Source: Gammaproteobacteria bacterium (GTDB lineage: Bacteria; Pseudomonadota; Gammaproteobacteria; Chromatiales; Chromatiaceae). From it: DNA of 64,000 nt. Under the pieces are notes generated by a model. The model searched no databases, was not told the DNA's origin, and worked only from the letters and a program-made list of their open reading frames with translations. The stretch covers positions 1-64,000 of the forward strand of contig JAGRGQ010000005.1 of assembly GCA_020445405.1 (NCBI GenBank), in the 5' to 3' direction. Shown in pieces: positions 1 through 8,714 of the stretch (positions within the stretch are counted from its first letter, which is position 1; each line of letters opens with the position of its first letter). The position numbers were made by a program, and so were the translations under genes.

Positions 1-8
1 CGGGAAAG

Positions 9-43
9 CCTTTCAGTCAATCATAACTGAAAGGGTATTTTAT
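9..43 (+). terminator. Hairpin, possible terminator of a gene left of the window
   Basis: A perfect 9-bp stem (CCTTTCAGT at 9-17 with ACTGAAAGG at 26-34) encloses an 8-base loop and is followed by a short T-rich stretch. It would suit the end of a rightward gene lying outside the window. The T tract is interrupted, so termination is only probable. Confidence 0.45.
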
Positions 44-80
44 AGATGCGAATAAGAATCGATTGTCACCGATCCCTTTA
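18..80 (+). repeat. Dispersed repeat type B, copy 1
   Basis: This stretch matches 30634-30696 in the same orientation. The shared blocks include CAATCATAACT and AATCGATTGTCACCGA, the latter inside a 37-base run with few mismatches. It lies between genes here. The other copy runs into the 3' end of an acyl-CoA synthetase gene. Confidence 0.65.
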
Positions 81-178
81 ATAATTCTTCTATACTTGAT
101 CAGTATGCAGGTGTATCAGGTTATGTTATTCGGTCTGCCAACGGAGTCCCGGCACGCCTTTCTTGTCCTGCAGATCCC

Positions 179-1180
179 ATGATGAACAAAGAATCAGCCA
201 TAAATACAGCAAAAGCAGCAGACAGCAAGGGGTCGGCGGTGGATGGATTCCGCGCGGAAGCAGACAGCATAATTGAGCGCTTCAGGGATGCCGATATACA
301 AACGGCACTGGAGGCGGCGCAAAAAATAAAGCGGGCGGCGGAACGGATCCCGAAGGGTGACAGGTCAAACGCGCTGGTCGAATATTTTGAAAAAATCAGG
401 GATACACTCATAGCCGGGACAATCTATGCGGACTCTAATGATGACTCTGATGTCCTTATTCGCATGGGCGGACCGCTGGATGAGCAGGGAAGGCCCTTGA
501 CTGAAGACAAGAGTCCCAAGGGCGAATTTTTTATGTTCGATTCACTTGGAAGCCTCATCGACTGCGCCGATGAACTCTTTCCGAAGCGGCGGTCGAGAAG
601 AGCGGCGCTCGCGGAGTCTTACTTTTTGATAAGAGCACTGGTCTCACAAAAATATGCTGATGGAGAACTGGATTCGTACGACGCCGAAGCCGAGCTGGAT
701 GAGGCCGCCTATGGATTGCTTCCGAAGAAAAGATCAGAAGTGAACGATCTGGCAGAGAGCTGGCGGTCTGAGATTATACGCGATATCGAGAAAGTGAAAG
801 CCGGCGTGAGCTCAGATGGCGCTATCAGCATGGAAGCTGAAAGAGCCGCTTTTAACCTGCACAGAAAGTTCAACGCTTTATCCAGAGGCCCGGATGAACC
901 GACAAAGGAGTTCAAGGGTGTCTTTATGGCTGCAAGAGACGCGGAAGACCGGCCAACCTGCTATCTGAACGGGAGACTGCTGGTTCTGGAGATCGTCACC
1001 GGCACTACCGGGGGGCCGCTCGTGGTACTCGGTTCGCAATTTGCGACTGCCGGGGAGGTGCTGAAAGTCATCAGAAAAATATATCCCGAAAATGACTCAC
1101 CCTTGACCGATGCTTACAGGAGAAAGTACGAGAGCTCTCTGGGCGCTCTTCTCAGGGAGCATCATTCCGGACGGCGCTGA
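179..1180 (+). CDS. Hypothetical protein, 333 aa
   Basis: I do not recognise this family. The product is acidic and mostly helical by composition, with no signal peptide or membrane segment. The first third is rich in Ala, Arg and Glu. The C-terminal part has hydrophobic strands and a Gly-rich turn (TGTTGGPLVVLGS, about residues 278-290) that could be a small beta domain. Two adjacent ATG codons (179 and 182) start the frame and no strong Shine-Dalgarno is seen, so the exact start is uncertain. The length and open frame support a real gene. Base composition is a little less GC-rich than the metabolic genes further right. Confidence 0.65.
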   Translation: MMNKESAINTAKAADSKGSAVDGFRAEADSIIERFRDADIQTALEAAQKIKRAAERIPKGDRSNALVEYFEKIRDTLIAGTIYADSNDDSDVLIRMGGPLDEQGRPLTEDKSPKGEFFMFDSLGSLIDCADELFPKRRSRRAALAESYFLIRALVSQKYADGELDSYDAEAELDEAAYGLLPKKRSEVNDLAESWRSEIIRDIEKVKAGVSSDGAISMEAERAAFNLHRKFNALSRGPDEPTKEFKGVFMAARDAEDRPTCYLNGRLLVLEIVTGTTGGPLVVLGSQFATAGEVLKVIRKIYPENDSPLTDAYRRKYESSLGALLREHHSGRR

Positions 1181-1448
1181 TGGCGCCCGCCTGTCAGCGC
1201 CTGTTACCGGAAGCAAAGCGTCTGATTTCAGCCCCGGGATATACCGGCAGGGCAGGCCTGAAAAACAGAGATGGTCTGATAACTTCTGAGATGACCTTGG
1301 CATCCTGCCGATCGCATGGGTTTTGCTCTCCGCCCCTGGGTGCTGCGCGTGAGATAATCCGGTGTATGACGCCGGGTTCGTGCGGGAAGTTATGTTGAAC
1401 CGTTGGCCCGGACAGAGCGTATTTACACGCCCTCATGTTTGCCTGCAC

Positions 1449-2738
1449 CTAACGGCGCCGGCACCACCAGCCAAGTAATGGCAAGGCCAGTAACACCGCA
1501 ATCCACCACGGTGTTGCCTGTTGAGCCTGGCCGGTTGACAGCGCATAAACATGCATCACATCGTCGGCCCGTATCCTGCCGCCGGCAGCATCTGCGTTGC
1601 CGCGACCGGTTGCCTTCCACAAAAAATCCGGGTGACTGGTTTTGCTCGTGCCAATGTACTCTCCACCGATGATCCGGTCGTCAGCGTCAACCTCAAGGAT
1701 ATAGTCAAGTGTCGTCGTGCGGGTGAATTCATCGATGACACCACCCAGAAAGCCATCGCGCCCGGGAGGTGACGGCACAATGTAATCGACCGCTGTTTCC
1801 ACATGATAAAAGGAGACAGCAGTGGCATTAAAAAGATAGCGCGCCGCGGTACCAGGCAGGTCATCGGCCACCAGCCGCATCGCATCCTGCAGCGTAACCT
1901 GCTCCAGTCGGGTTGTTCGATAGCGCCAGATGGGATAACTGCTGCGTCTGCCATCCCGGCGTTGATCCATAATGAACGATTTCCCATCAAGTCCAACGAT
2001 ATTGCTCAGAATCACGTGCCAGGTTCCGGCATTGGTGCTGCGACACTCACTGCTTTCGGGGCGGCCATGGTCATCAAGCGCCGGTGCATCCTCATCACAG
2101 CGTTCACCGGCAATTCTGGCCGATGCCCGTGTATAGCTGACCGAAAGCAACGCCTTGATATCGCTGACCTGAAAGCGGACAGCGTTATACTCGACCGGGA
2201 TCTTTGGCTCGGGTAAGTCGATCGAAACCGGCGCCCAGGCATGACAGATCCCCCACCACGTCGGAATGCAGACACCGGCGGACTGCGCCGTACGTTTTGC
2301 ACAGGCTTCGCCGAGACTGCTGTCGCATTCGGAATTCTGCGTGCAATTGGTTCGCGAGGATTTGTAACGGTCGATGCCGTAATTTTCGGAGACCGCATCG
2401 GCAACGCCGGATACGCCAAATGCCACCCCATACTTGGTTGCCGCAGAGTCTGACGACGTTCCGGCCCAGCGGGTGTTAATGCTGTCACGAAACGTCTCCC
2501 AGCATGGACCCGCCCACGGGATGTAACGGCTCTGGCCATTTTGGGGCAGGTTATTTATCCGGATTTCCAGGCGGTCAGCGAGTCGCGCCGGATTGTCGGA
2601 TGCGTCCCAGTTTTCCGCCATCAACTGGCCTGGCGTTGCGATCAGCAGCACGAGCGTCCGGACCAACAGCCAGACCATTGCGATGTTGAGGATTGGCTGA
2701 CAGCCCATCCGGGTTGTTTTGTTGACAGTGCGCTTCAA
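1449..2738 (-). CDS. Exported transglutaminase-elicitor-like protein
   Basis: A 429-residue protein with an N-terminal signal peptide (hydrophobic run at about 18-38 ending LMA-EN). Its core resembles the transglutaminase-elicitor family first known from Phytophthora GP42 and also found in marine bacteria. Diagnostic motifs are IPWAGPCWETFRDSIN, the presumed active-site segment WWGICHAWAP, VEYNAVRFQVSDIKAL and GKSFIMD. Just before the active site sits a Cys-rich insert (about 133-158) that probably forms disulfides. The C-terminus is one transmembrane segment (WWIAVLLALPLLGWW) followed by CRRR, the layout of sorting or anchoring tails, but no known tail signature is evident. It probably cross-links or cleaves proteins outside the cytoplasm. 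The family call is good; substrate and exact chemistry are unknown. Confidence 0.75.
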   Translation of the reverse strand: MKRTVNKTTRMGCQPILNIAMVWLLVRTLVLLIATPGQLMAENWDASDNPARLADRLEIRINNLPQNGQSRYIPWAGPCWETFRDSINTRWAGTSSDSAATKYGVAFGVSGVADAVSENYGIDRYKSSRTNCTQNSECDSSLGEACAKRTAQSAGVCIPTWWGICHAWAPVSIDLPEPKIPVEYNAVRFQVSDIKALLSVSYTRASARIAGERCDEDAPALDDHGRPESSECRSTNAGTWHVILSNIVGLDGKSFIMDQRRDGRRSSYPIWRYRTTRLEQVTLQDAMRLVADDLPGTAARYLFNATAVSFYHVETAVDYIVPSPPGRDGFLGGVIDEFTRTTTLDYILEVDADDRIIGGEYIGTSKTSHPDFLWKATGRGNADAAGGRIRADDVMHVYALSTGQAQQATPWWIAVLLALPLLGWWCRRR

Positions 2739-3231
2739 TGGAAAGCGCCGTATCGAATACTGGCAGGCATCACGTTAGGATTCCGGGCAACTTTTGTGCA
2801 TTTAATTATTGCAAAAAACCGGACGCGTTACCGGGCTCTGTTCTGAAAAGCCGCAAGGCTGTTTTTTGGCGCGTTCGTTTAGGGGATTATTGAGACAGGC
2901 TTCAAACCCTCATTCCCCTTTTACACTGAACGACAGTGTCTGGACGACAGCGTAAATTCATGGAATTTTAATAACCTTTTCATCAGCTTGTAACAAAATT
3001 TACATCTGTCTGTAACCTTGCATCGGCATCGGCCGGCACAGACGAAAATGGCAGTTGATATGGCTAAAGTTAGTATGCCGGTTGCCGTACATAAACCCCG
3101 AAACGGCCGAATACAGCAACGCGCTCTCTGTCAATGGAACCCCGGTTGATCGATAGCGGAGAGGGTTGCTTCCTGCCAGCAAATAGATTGTTGTTCGTCA
3201 CCAGTGAATGGAATCAGGAGAATCAAAGATC
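2739..3231. other. Intergenic region between divergent genes
   Basis: About 490 bases separate the elicitor-like gene (leftward) from the chemotaxis receptor (rightward). It holds a FliA-like promoter at 3065-3091. A small GCC-GCAA-GGC hairpin followed by T residues near 2848-2866 is not downstream of any gene I can see. No convincing coding frame is present. Confidence 0.5.
3065..3091 (+). promoter_or_regulatory. FliA (sigma-28)-like promoter for the chemotaxis receptor
   Basis: TAAAGTTA, an 11-base spacer, then GCCGTACA. The sigma-28 consensus is TAAAGTTT-N11-GCCGATAA. The upstream element matches 7 of 8 bases, the spacing is exact, and the invariant GCCG is present. It lies about 140 bases before the receptor start, and chemotaxis receptors are classic FliA targets. 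Confidence 0.5.
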
Positions 3232-5580
3232 ATGCGTATCAAGTACAAAATAATGGTGGGCGCAGCCATGCTGAGCACCGTACCTGTATTGATAGCCAGT
3301 CTTGCCATCGGCGGACTGGCCACGGACAGAAGTCGCCAGGCGCTCGAGGAGGCGGCGAAAAGTCGCCTGGTGGCTTTGCGGGATGCCAAGAAGGCGCAGG
3401 TCAGCGACTATTTTCAGACGATTCAAAATCAGGTTCTGAGTCTCTCCCGGTCCAATACCGTAATAGAGGCGATGGGGATCTTCAGCCGCTCGGTAAAATC
3501 CTACCGCCAGGAGCTGTTCAAACCGGATATTGCTCAATTTCGCAACAAACTGGCGGATTACTACAGCAAGGAGTACAAGGCCGAGTACAGCCGCCGCAAT
3601 GCCGGAGAAGAGATCGATGTGGCGGGATTGCTGCAGAAGCTCGATGACGATGCCATCGCGCTGCAGTATCAATACATTGGAGTAAACCCGAATCCACTGG
3701 GCGAAAAAGATAAACTGGAGGATCCGGTCGATGGTTCACAATACGGCAACTGGCATGCGCTGTTTCATCCCTACTTCAAGGACTTTCAACGGCGATTTGG
3801 ATACTACGATCTTTTTCTGGCGGATGCCGAAACGGGGCGTATCGTCTATTCGGTATTCAAGGAGCTCGATTTTGCCACCTCGCTGAAAGAGGGCCCCTAC
3901 TCGGACTCCGGCATCGGGGAGGTGTTTCGCAAAGCGAACCAGGCCACGACAACCGAGTTCGTGGCACTGTCCGATTTTGCCCCCTATGTTCCCTCCTACC
4001 AGGATTCGGCGGCGTTTATCGCTTCGCCCATATTTGACGAAAAGGGTAACCGGACCGGTGTGCTCATCTTCCAGATGCCAATCGACCGGATCAATGCGAT
4101 GATGACCCAGAACGGCCACTGGCAGGAGGCGGGTCTGGGGAGCACGGGCGAGACCTATCTGGTCGGGCCCGATACCCGGATGCGCAGTATCAGCCGGTTT
4201 CTGGTGGAGGACAAAGCGGGCTATCTGCAGGCGATCAGTCATGCTCAGATCGATACCCGCACTGTCGAACTGATTAAAGCCAAACAAACGAACATCGGCC
4301 TGCACCCGGTTGCTACGGAAGGGAGCCGTGAAGCGCTTGCGGGTCACAGCGGCTTTTCCATCTTTTCCGATTTTCGGGATATTTCCGTGCTCTCTGCCTA
4401 TGCTCCCATTCAGGTCGGCAGCCGCAACTGGGCTATTTTGGCTGAGATCGACAAGGCAGAGGCTTTTGCAGCCGCAGATCAGCTTAGCCGGCAACTGTTA
4501 ACGATCGCAGCGGCTATTTGTGCAGTGTTGATTGCACTGGCCGCCGGGGTCGGTGTCTGGTTCGCCGGTTCGCTCTCCCGGCCGATACTGAAACTATCCG
4601 GTACCATTGGTGAAATCGAACGGGAATCCGATCTGACCAGGCAGGTTGACATCCGTTCCCAGGACGAACTGGGCATGGTCGCCAACGCCTTCAACACCAT
4701 GGTGGTTAAATTCCGCGACAGCATACGACAGGTTGCGGACGCCACTTCGCAACTGGCTGCCACGGCGGAAGAGACTTCGGTCATCACACAACAAACCAGT
4801 CAAACCGCCCAGAGTCAACAGGCAGAGACCGCCCAGGTGGCGACCGCGATGACGGAGATGAATGCCACAGTCCAGGAAGTGGCGAACAATACACAGATTA
4901 CCTCACAAGCGGCCAGCGATGTGACGCGTGAGGCAATTCAGGGCCGGCAGGCGATGGAGCAGACTGTGGAGCAGATTCAACAACTGGCCGACGAGGTTGA
5001 AAAGGCAGCGGAGGTGGTCGGTGGACTTGAGAAGAACAGCCAGGAAATCGGCGCTGTGCTGGATGTCATCAAGGGCATCGCCGAGCAGACCAACCTGCTG
5101 GCACTGAATGCTGCCATCGAGGCTGCGCGGGCCGGGGAACAGGGTCGCGGGTTCGCGGTGGTCGCGGACGAAGTCCGCACCCTTGCCAGCCGGACACAGC
5201 AATCGACCGAAGAGATCAACAAGATGATCGAGAAACTACAGGTCGGATCGAGGCAGGCGGTAACCGCAATGGGACAGAGCAGGGAAAAAACGCAGCAGGC
5301 GGTGAAGCAGGCGCTGGAGACGGGGCAATCGCTTTCCACAATTACAGCGGCGATAGAACGCATCAACGACATGAGTACTCAGATTGCCAGTGCGGCCGAG
5401 GAGCAAAGTGCAGTAACCGGCGAGATCAGCAGGAATATAGTTCAAATCAGCGAGATGACTGAACAGACTGCTGTGGGTGCTCAACAGACCTCCGAAGCGA
5501 GCGTCGAGTTGTCGCGGCTGGCCAACGGTCTGCAGGCGCTGGTGGCCCGGTTTAAAATTCAAGCAAGCGCTGATTGTTAA
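3232..5580 (+). CDS. Methyl-accepting chemotaxis protein
   Basis: An inner-membrane chemoreceptor of 782 residues. An N-terminal membrane segment (about 9-30) is followed by a large periplasmic sensor region of some 390 residues of the double-Cache kind (for example [12 protein letters not shown]). A second membrane segment (about 424-447), a HAMP domain (to about 505) and a long coiled-coil signalling domain follow. The conserved hairpin tip, around [20 protein letters not shown], lies near residue 620. It should pass ligand binding to CheW/CheA. The ATG at 3232 is preferred over 3208 because AGGAG lies 11 bases before it. No chemotaxis kinase gene is adjacent, so this is an orphan receptor. 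The ligand cannot be read from the sequence. Confidence 0.93.
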   Translation: MRIKYKIMVGAAMLSTVPVLIASLAIGGLATDRSRQALEEAAKSRLVALRDAKKAQVSDYFQTIQNQVLSLSRSNTVIEAMGIFSRSVKSYRQELFKPDIAQFRNKLADYYSKEYKAEYSRRNAGEEIDVAGLLQKLDDDAIALQYQYIGVNPNPLGEKDKLEDPVDGSQYGNWHALFHPYFKDFQRRFGYYDLFLADAETGRIVYSVFKELDFATSLKEGPYSDSGIGEVFRKANQATTTEFVALSDFAPYVPSYQDSAAFIASPIFDEKGNRTGVLIFQMPIDRINAMMTQNGHWQEAGLGSTGETYLVGPDTRMRSISRFLVEDKAGYLQAISHAQIDTRTVELIKAKQTNIGLHPVATEGSREALAGHSGFSIFSDFRDISVLSAYAPIQVGSRNWAILAEIDKAEAFAAADQLSRQLLTIAAAICAVLIALAAGVGVWFAGSLSRPILKLSGTIGEIERESDLTRQVDIRSQDELGMVANAFNTMVVKFRDSIRQVADATSQLAATAEETSVITQQTSQTAQSQQAETAQVATAMTEMNATVQEVANNTQITSQAASDVTREAIQGRQAMEQTVEQIQQLADEVEKAAEVVGGLEKNSQEIGAVLDVIKGIAEQTNLLALNAAIEAARAGEQGRGFAVVADEVRTLASRTQQSTEEINKMIEKLQVGSRQAVTAMGQSREKTQQAVKQALETGQSLSTITAAIERINDMSTQIASAAEEQSAVTGEISRNIVQISEMTEQTAVGAQQTSEASVELSRLANGLQALVARFKIQASADC

Positions 5581-6105
5581 CATCCCTCATCCTCTCCTTC
5601 TCACTGAGGAGGGTGTCTTAAAAGCCCCCTCTCCCGGTGAGGGAGAGGGCCGGGGTGAGGGTATCAAGAGACAAACCTCTGATTTTAGTCACCCTCATCC
5701 TGGCTTTTCCCCCTCGAAGGGAGAAGGGACAGAACCTTTGCGATACCCTCCCAGGGGAGAAAGGATCCAGTGTTATGAGATTTCATGTGCCACGGATGCC
5801 GGAAGTTCCAGTAGCACATTTCAATCATGATGTTACCGATGCCCTGATTAATCTTAATGGGACAGCAGTGTTTCAGCATCACTATTTTCGCTCACATGCT
5901 GCGAGTCTGTTTGTACTGCACGGTGATGTCCACCGCAGTCAAGCATACCTTCTCTTAACCGGGTTAAGCAGATGGAAAACAGCGAGCAATAATCGGAACA
6001 GTACGTTCGATGAATCCTGAAGAAGCCTTTTGCCCGGAGTGTAATGCAACCGGTTGACCCTCTGGTTACAGAGCTTGGCATATTATTTGATTGTTATTGA
6101 TAACC
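5581..6105. other. Intergenic region with a dispersed repeat
   Basis: About 525 bases between the receptor and nasT. The left part (5600-5687) is a repeat found again, inverted, at 30503-30590. A further GC-rich segment at about 5690-5760 (CACCCTCATCCTGGC and onwards) is of similar style. The rest shows no supported gene. The nasT promoter must lie in the right part, but I found no clear consensus. Confidence 0.5.
5600..5687 (+). repeat. Dispersed repeat type A, copy 1
   Basis: An 88-base element with internal self-complementarity. The run AGGGAGAGGG in CCGGTGAGGGAGAGGGC can fold back on neighbouring CCCTCT segments. It is nearly identical to the reverse complement of 30503-30590. Shared blocks include GAGGGTGTC, AGAGGGCCGGGGTGAGGGTA and AGAGACAAA. 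Related GC-rich repeats are common between genes in gammaproteobacterial genomes. Confidence 0.8.
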
Positions 6106-6708
6106 ATGCCAAAGCAGAAAGCAAGCAAACCACTCCGCGTCATGCTGGTGGATGATCGGATCGACCGGCGGGAAATGCTGGATATTGCTTTACAGAATAT
6201 TGATTGTGCTCTGGTGGCCTGCACCACCAGTGACAGTGATCTGTTATCGGCGGTAAAAACCTGCGATCCGGATGTGATTCTTGTCGATATCGAAGCGCCA
6301 GGCAGGGATATCCTGGAAAGCCTGGAAACAGTGCACTCCACGGTACCAAGACCGATGGTAATGTTTTCCCAGGATGACAACAACCAGACGATCCGTCGCG
6401 CAACCCAGGCAGGCGTGAGTGCCTATGTGGTTGATGGTCTTCAGATTAGTCGCGTACGTCCCATCATTGATGCGGCAGTGGCCCGCTTCCAGCACTTCAG
6501 CTTATTGGAGACCGAACTAAAACAGGCGCGCAATCAGCTGGCAGAGCGGAAAATCATCGATAAGGCAAAGCGGATTGTCATGCGCAGACAGGATGTGAGT
6601 GAAGAGGTTGCCTACAAATCGATGCGCAAGCTGGCGATGGATTCCAACAAAAAGCTCTCAGAGGTGGCGCAGCGTGTGATCGCGGCTGAGAAACTCCTTG
6701 GTAAATGA
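6106..6708 (+). CDS. nasT: NasT-type ANTAR antiterminator
   Basis: A 200-residue cytoplasmic RNA-binding regulator. Residues about 10-125 form a receiver-like domain: acidic pair DD in MLVDDRIDRR and acceptor Asp in ILVDIEAPGRD. The usual switch Lys is missing, replaced in the segment AYVVDGL, which is typical of NasT. Residues about 135-195 form the ANTAR domain (KRIVMRRQDVSEEVAY...SEVAQRVI). In Azotobacter and Paracoccus, NasT binds hairpins in the nitrate-operon leader and prevents termination, and is held off by the nitrate sensor NasS. Here the target leader starts directly downstream. No nasS gene is adjacent. ATG at 6106 is preferred over a TTG at 6091. Confidence 0.92.
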   Translation: MPKQKASKPLRVMLVDDRIDRREMLDIALQNIDCALVACTTSDSDLLSAVKTCDPDVILVDIEAPGRDILESLETVHSTVPRPMVMFSQDDNNQTIRRATQAGVSAYVVDGLQISRVRPIIDAAVARFQHFSLLETELKQARNQLAERKIIDKAKRIVMRRQDVSEEVAYKSMRKLAMDSNKKLSEVAQRVIAAEKLLGK

Positions 6709-6771
6709 CATATCCGTCGAGTCGTGGTTTGCATCATAAGAATACAGATATCGCCCTGAAGATTCACCAAT

Positions 6772-6788
6772 CGCACAGCATTTGTGCA
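6772..6788 (+). promoter_or_regulatory. Putative NtrC enhancer site
   Basis: The palindrome CGCACAGCATTTGTGCA fits the NtrC pattern TGCACC-N5-GGTGCA at the core GCAC-N7-GTGC. It lies about 150 bases upstream of the sigma-54 promoter, a usual enhancer distance. The same 17 bases are unchanged in the second leader copy while surrounding bases differ. Confidence 0.7.
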
Positions 6789-6932
6789 CGCTGATCAAGG
6801 AACCTCCCTCATCCCGAAAAACCAGGTGATCCGGAAAAAGGATATTCGGGGCATCCCTGATATTAAAATCTATCGAAAAATCAGGTTGTTGAAGTGGCTC
6901 GATTGAAATTGACCCGAATTGGAGCTGCGCAA

Positions 6933-6948
6933 TGGCACATTGGTTGCT
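6933..6948 (+). promoter_or_regulatory. Sigma-54 promoter of the nitrate operon
   Basis: TGGCACATTGGTTGCT matches the -24/-12 consensus (TGGCAC-N5-TTGCW) perfectly, with the GG and GC doublets 12 bases apart. Transcription should start near 6958. Together with the NtrC-type palindrome this predicts induction under nitrogen limitation. Confidence 0.9.
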
Positions 6949-6957
6949 TGAGTATTC

Positions 6958-7112
6958 GTCAGCAGCTATCTCAGGTCTCAGGACCAGTCCATTGGTGGAC
7001 TCATGGGATAGGTGGCAGTTAACGATCCTTAACCACTGTTGGTTAATTGTAGGCAACGGCGCCCACAACCAGACGGCTCTCCTCCTCCCGCCTGGTTGTG
7101 GGTTTTTTTTTT
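6958..7112 (+). ncRNA. ANTAR-responsive leader RNA of the nitrate operon
   Basis: Hairpin P1 has stem AGTCC (6986-6990) / GGACT (6997-7001) with hexaloop ATTGGT. Hairpin P2 has stem TTAACC (7029-7034) / GGTTAA (7041-7046) with hexaloop ACTGTT. Both loops carry A at position 1 and G at position 4, the hallmark of ANTAR targets. An intrinsic terminator follows. The expected behaviour is that NasT binds P1-P2 and lets RNA polymerase pass the terminator into nrtA. The 27-base linker between P1 and P2 is rather long. Confidence 0.85.
7062..7112 (+). terminator. Leader intrinsic terminator
   Basis: An 11-bp perfect stem (CCCACAACCAG at 7062-7072, CTGGTTGTGGG at 7092-7102) with a 19-base pyrimidine-rich loop is followed by ten T residues. 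It lies about 60 bases before the nrtA start, as expected for regulated antitermination. Confidence 0.93.
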
Positions 7113-7173
7113 CCAGGAGTGTGCGGTGGTGATGGAGATGCGACATTCAATTTTCACGAAGGAAAAAGTGCAG

Positions 7174-8571
7174 ATGAACACGGCAGTAAACAGTAAACGC
7201 AGGCATTTTCTCATACGGAGTCTGTTGGCTTTGGGTATGAGCCTCGGTCTTGGTTTAAGCGCCAATCCGGTGACAGCGGAGATCGGAGATCCGGAGAAAG
7301 AGGATCTGAAATTTGGTTTTATCAAACTGACCGATATGGCGCCGCTCGCCATCGCCTATGAAAAAGGTTTCTTTGAGGATGAAGGCCTGTATGTCACTTT
7401 GGAGGCGCAGGCCAACTGGAAGGTATTGCTGGACGGTGTGATTGACGGGCAGCTCGATGGCGCCCACATGCTCGCTGGCCAGCCATTGGCCGCCACCATC
7501 GGTTTTGGCACCAAGGCGCACATCGTCACACCCTTTTCGATGGATCTGAATGGCAACGGTATCACTGTTTCAAACGATATCTGGGAGCAGATGAAGCCCC
7601 ATGTGCCCAAGCAGGCAGACGGCAGACCGGTCCATCCGATAACAGCCGACGCACTTAAACCCGTCGTGGAAGCGTTTAAGCAGCAGGGCAGGCCATTCAG
7701 GATGGGCATGGTATTTCCGGTGTCGACGCATAATTATGAGCTGCGTTATTGGCTCGCCGCCGGCGGTATTCACCCCGGATTCTATGCACCCCATAAGGGC
7801 GACACATCCGGTACCCTGAATGCGGATGCCTTGCTTTCGGTGACACCGCCCCCACAGATGCCATCCACGCTGGAGGCCGGCACTATCTACGGCTACTGCG
7901 TGGGAGAGCCCTGGAATCAGCAGGCGGTTTTCAAGGGTATAGGTGTCCCGGTGATCACCGACTACGAGATCTGGAAGGACAATCCGGAGAAGGTGTTTGG
8001 CATGACCAGGGAGTTCACCGAGAAATATCCCAATACCAGCGTCCGCATTGTCAAGGCACTGATTCGCGCCGCCTATTGGCTGGATGAAAACAATAACGCC
8101 AACCGACCGGCGGCGGTGAAATACCTCTCTCAGTCCAACTATGTGGGTGCTGACTACGATGTCATCGCCAACTCGATGACCGGCACCTTCGAATACGAGA
8201 AGGGGGACAAGCGGGAAGTGCCGGACTTCAATGTTTTCTTCCGCTATTTCGCGACCTATCCCTATTACTCGGATGCGGTCTGGTACCTGACCCAGATGCG
8301 CCGTTGGGGCCAGATCGCCGAAGAGAAACCCGACAGCTGGTATGCGGAAATGGCGAAAAAAGTCTACCGCCCCGACATCTATCAGAAGGCAGCTGAAGAG
8401 CTGATCGCCGAAGGCAAGATGAAGGCCTCCGACTTCCCGGACTTCAAAACCGAAGACGGTTACCGGGATCCCCAGACTCAGTTCATCGATGGCATCAGCT
8501 ACGACGGGCGGGTTCCGAACGAGTATCTGAAAAAGTTCCCCATCGGCCTGAAAGGCGGCGACAAGGTTTAG
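7174..8571 (+). CDS. nrtA: Nitrate ABC transporter, substrate-binding protein
   Basis: A 465-residue periplasmic nitrate (possibly also nitrite) binding protein of the NrtA/NasF family. The N-terminus has a twin-arginine-like signal ([10 protein letters not shown], then a hydrophobic stretch to about residue 33). Family landmarks include [44 protein letters not shown] and [13 protein letters not shown] at 7174 is chosen because AAGGA precedes it and the signal peptide begins there. It is the first gene after the regulated terminator. Its 5' end was copied, together with the leader, to 17517-18070. Confidence 0.95.
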   Translation: MNTAVNSKRRHFLIRSLLALGMSLGLGLSANPVTAEIGDPEKEDLKFGFIKLTDMAPLAIAYEKGFFEDEGLYVTLEAQANWKVLLDGVIDGQLDGAHMLAGQPLAATIGFGTKAHIVTPFSMDLNGNGITVSNDIWEQMKPHVPKQADGRPVHPITADALKPVVEAFKQQGRPFRMGMVFPVSTHNYELRYWLAAGGIHPGFYAPHKGDTSGTLNADALLSVTPPPQMPSTLEAGTIYGYCVGEPWNQQAVFKGIGVPVITDYEIWKDNPEKVFGMTREFTEKYPNTSVRIVKALIRAAYWLDENNNANRPAAVKYLSQSNYVGADYDVIANSMTGTFEYEKGDKREVPDFNVFFRYFATYPYYSDAVWYLTQMRRWGQIAEEKPDSWYAEMAKKVYRPDIYQKAAEELIAEGKMKASDFPDFKTEDGYRDPQTQFIDGISYDGRVPNEYLKKFPIGLKGGDKV

Positions 8572-8714
8572 TCTCCGGGTTGCCCGATGTGCCGGCCAGG
8601 GATGGCCGACGAACGCAGCCCGGCGGGTGAATGCCGGGTCTGTACCGGGCGGTAAACATTGCAGCTGAGTTTTTTATTTCAGCGAAGTTTCCACTGATTG
8701 AAAGAGAGAAATGC

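Larger units (their letters stand above)
6731..7300 (+). repeat. Long direct repeat, copy 1 (leader plus nrtA start)
   Basis: This region is repeated imperfectly at 17517-18070. It begins 22 bases after the nasT stop, covers the NtrC site, promoter, leader and terminator, and ends in the signal-peptide codons of nrtA. The two copies bracket the entire structural operon, 10.8 kb apart, in the same orientation. Confidence 0.92.

Noticed and set aside
2848-2866. Small GCC-GCAA-GGC hairpin followed by T residues
   Set aside because: It has the form of a terminator, but no rightward gene lies upstream of it.
6075-6096. Possible sigma-54 promoter of nasT (TTGGCATATTATTTGATTG)
   Set aside because: The -12 element has GA rather than GC, and the distance to the ATG leaves almost no leader.
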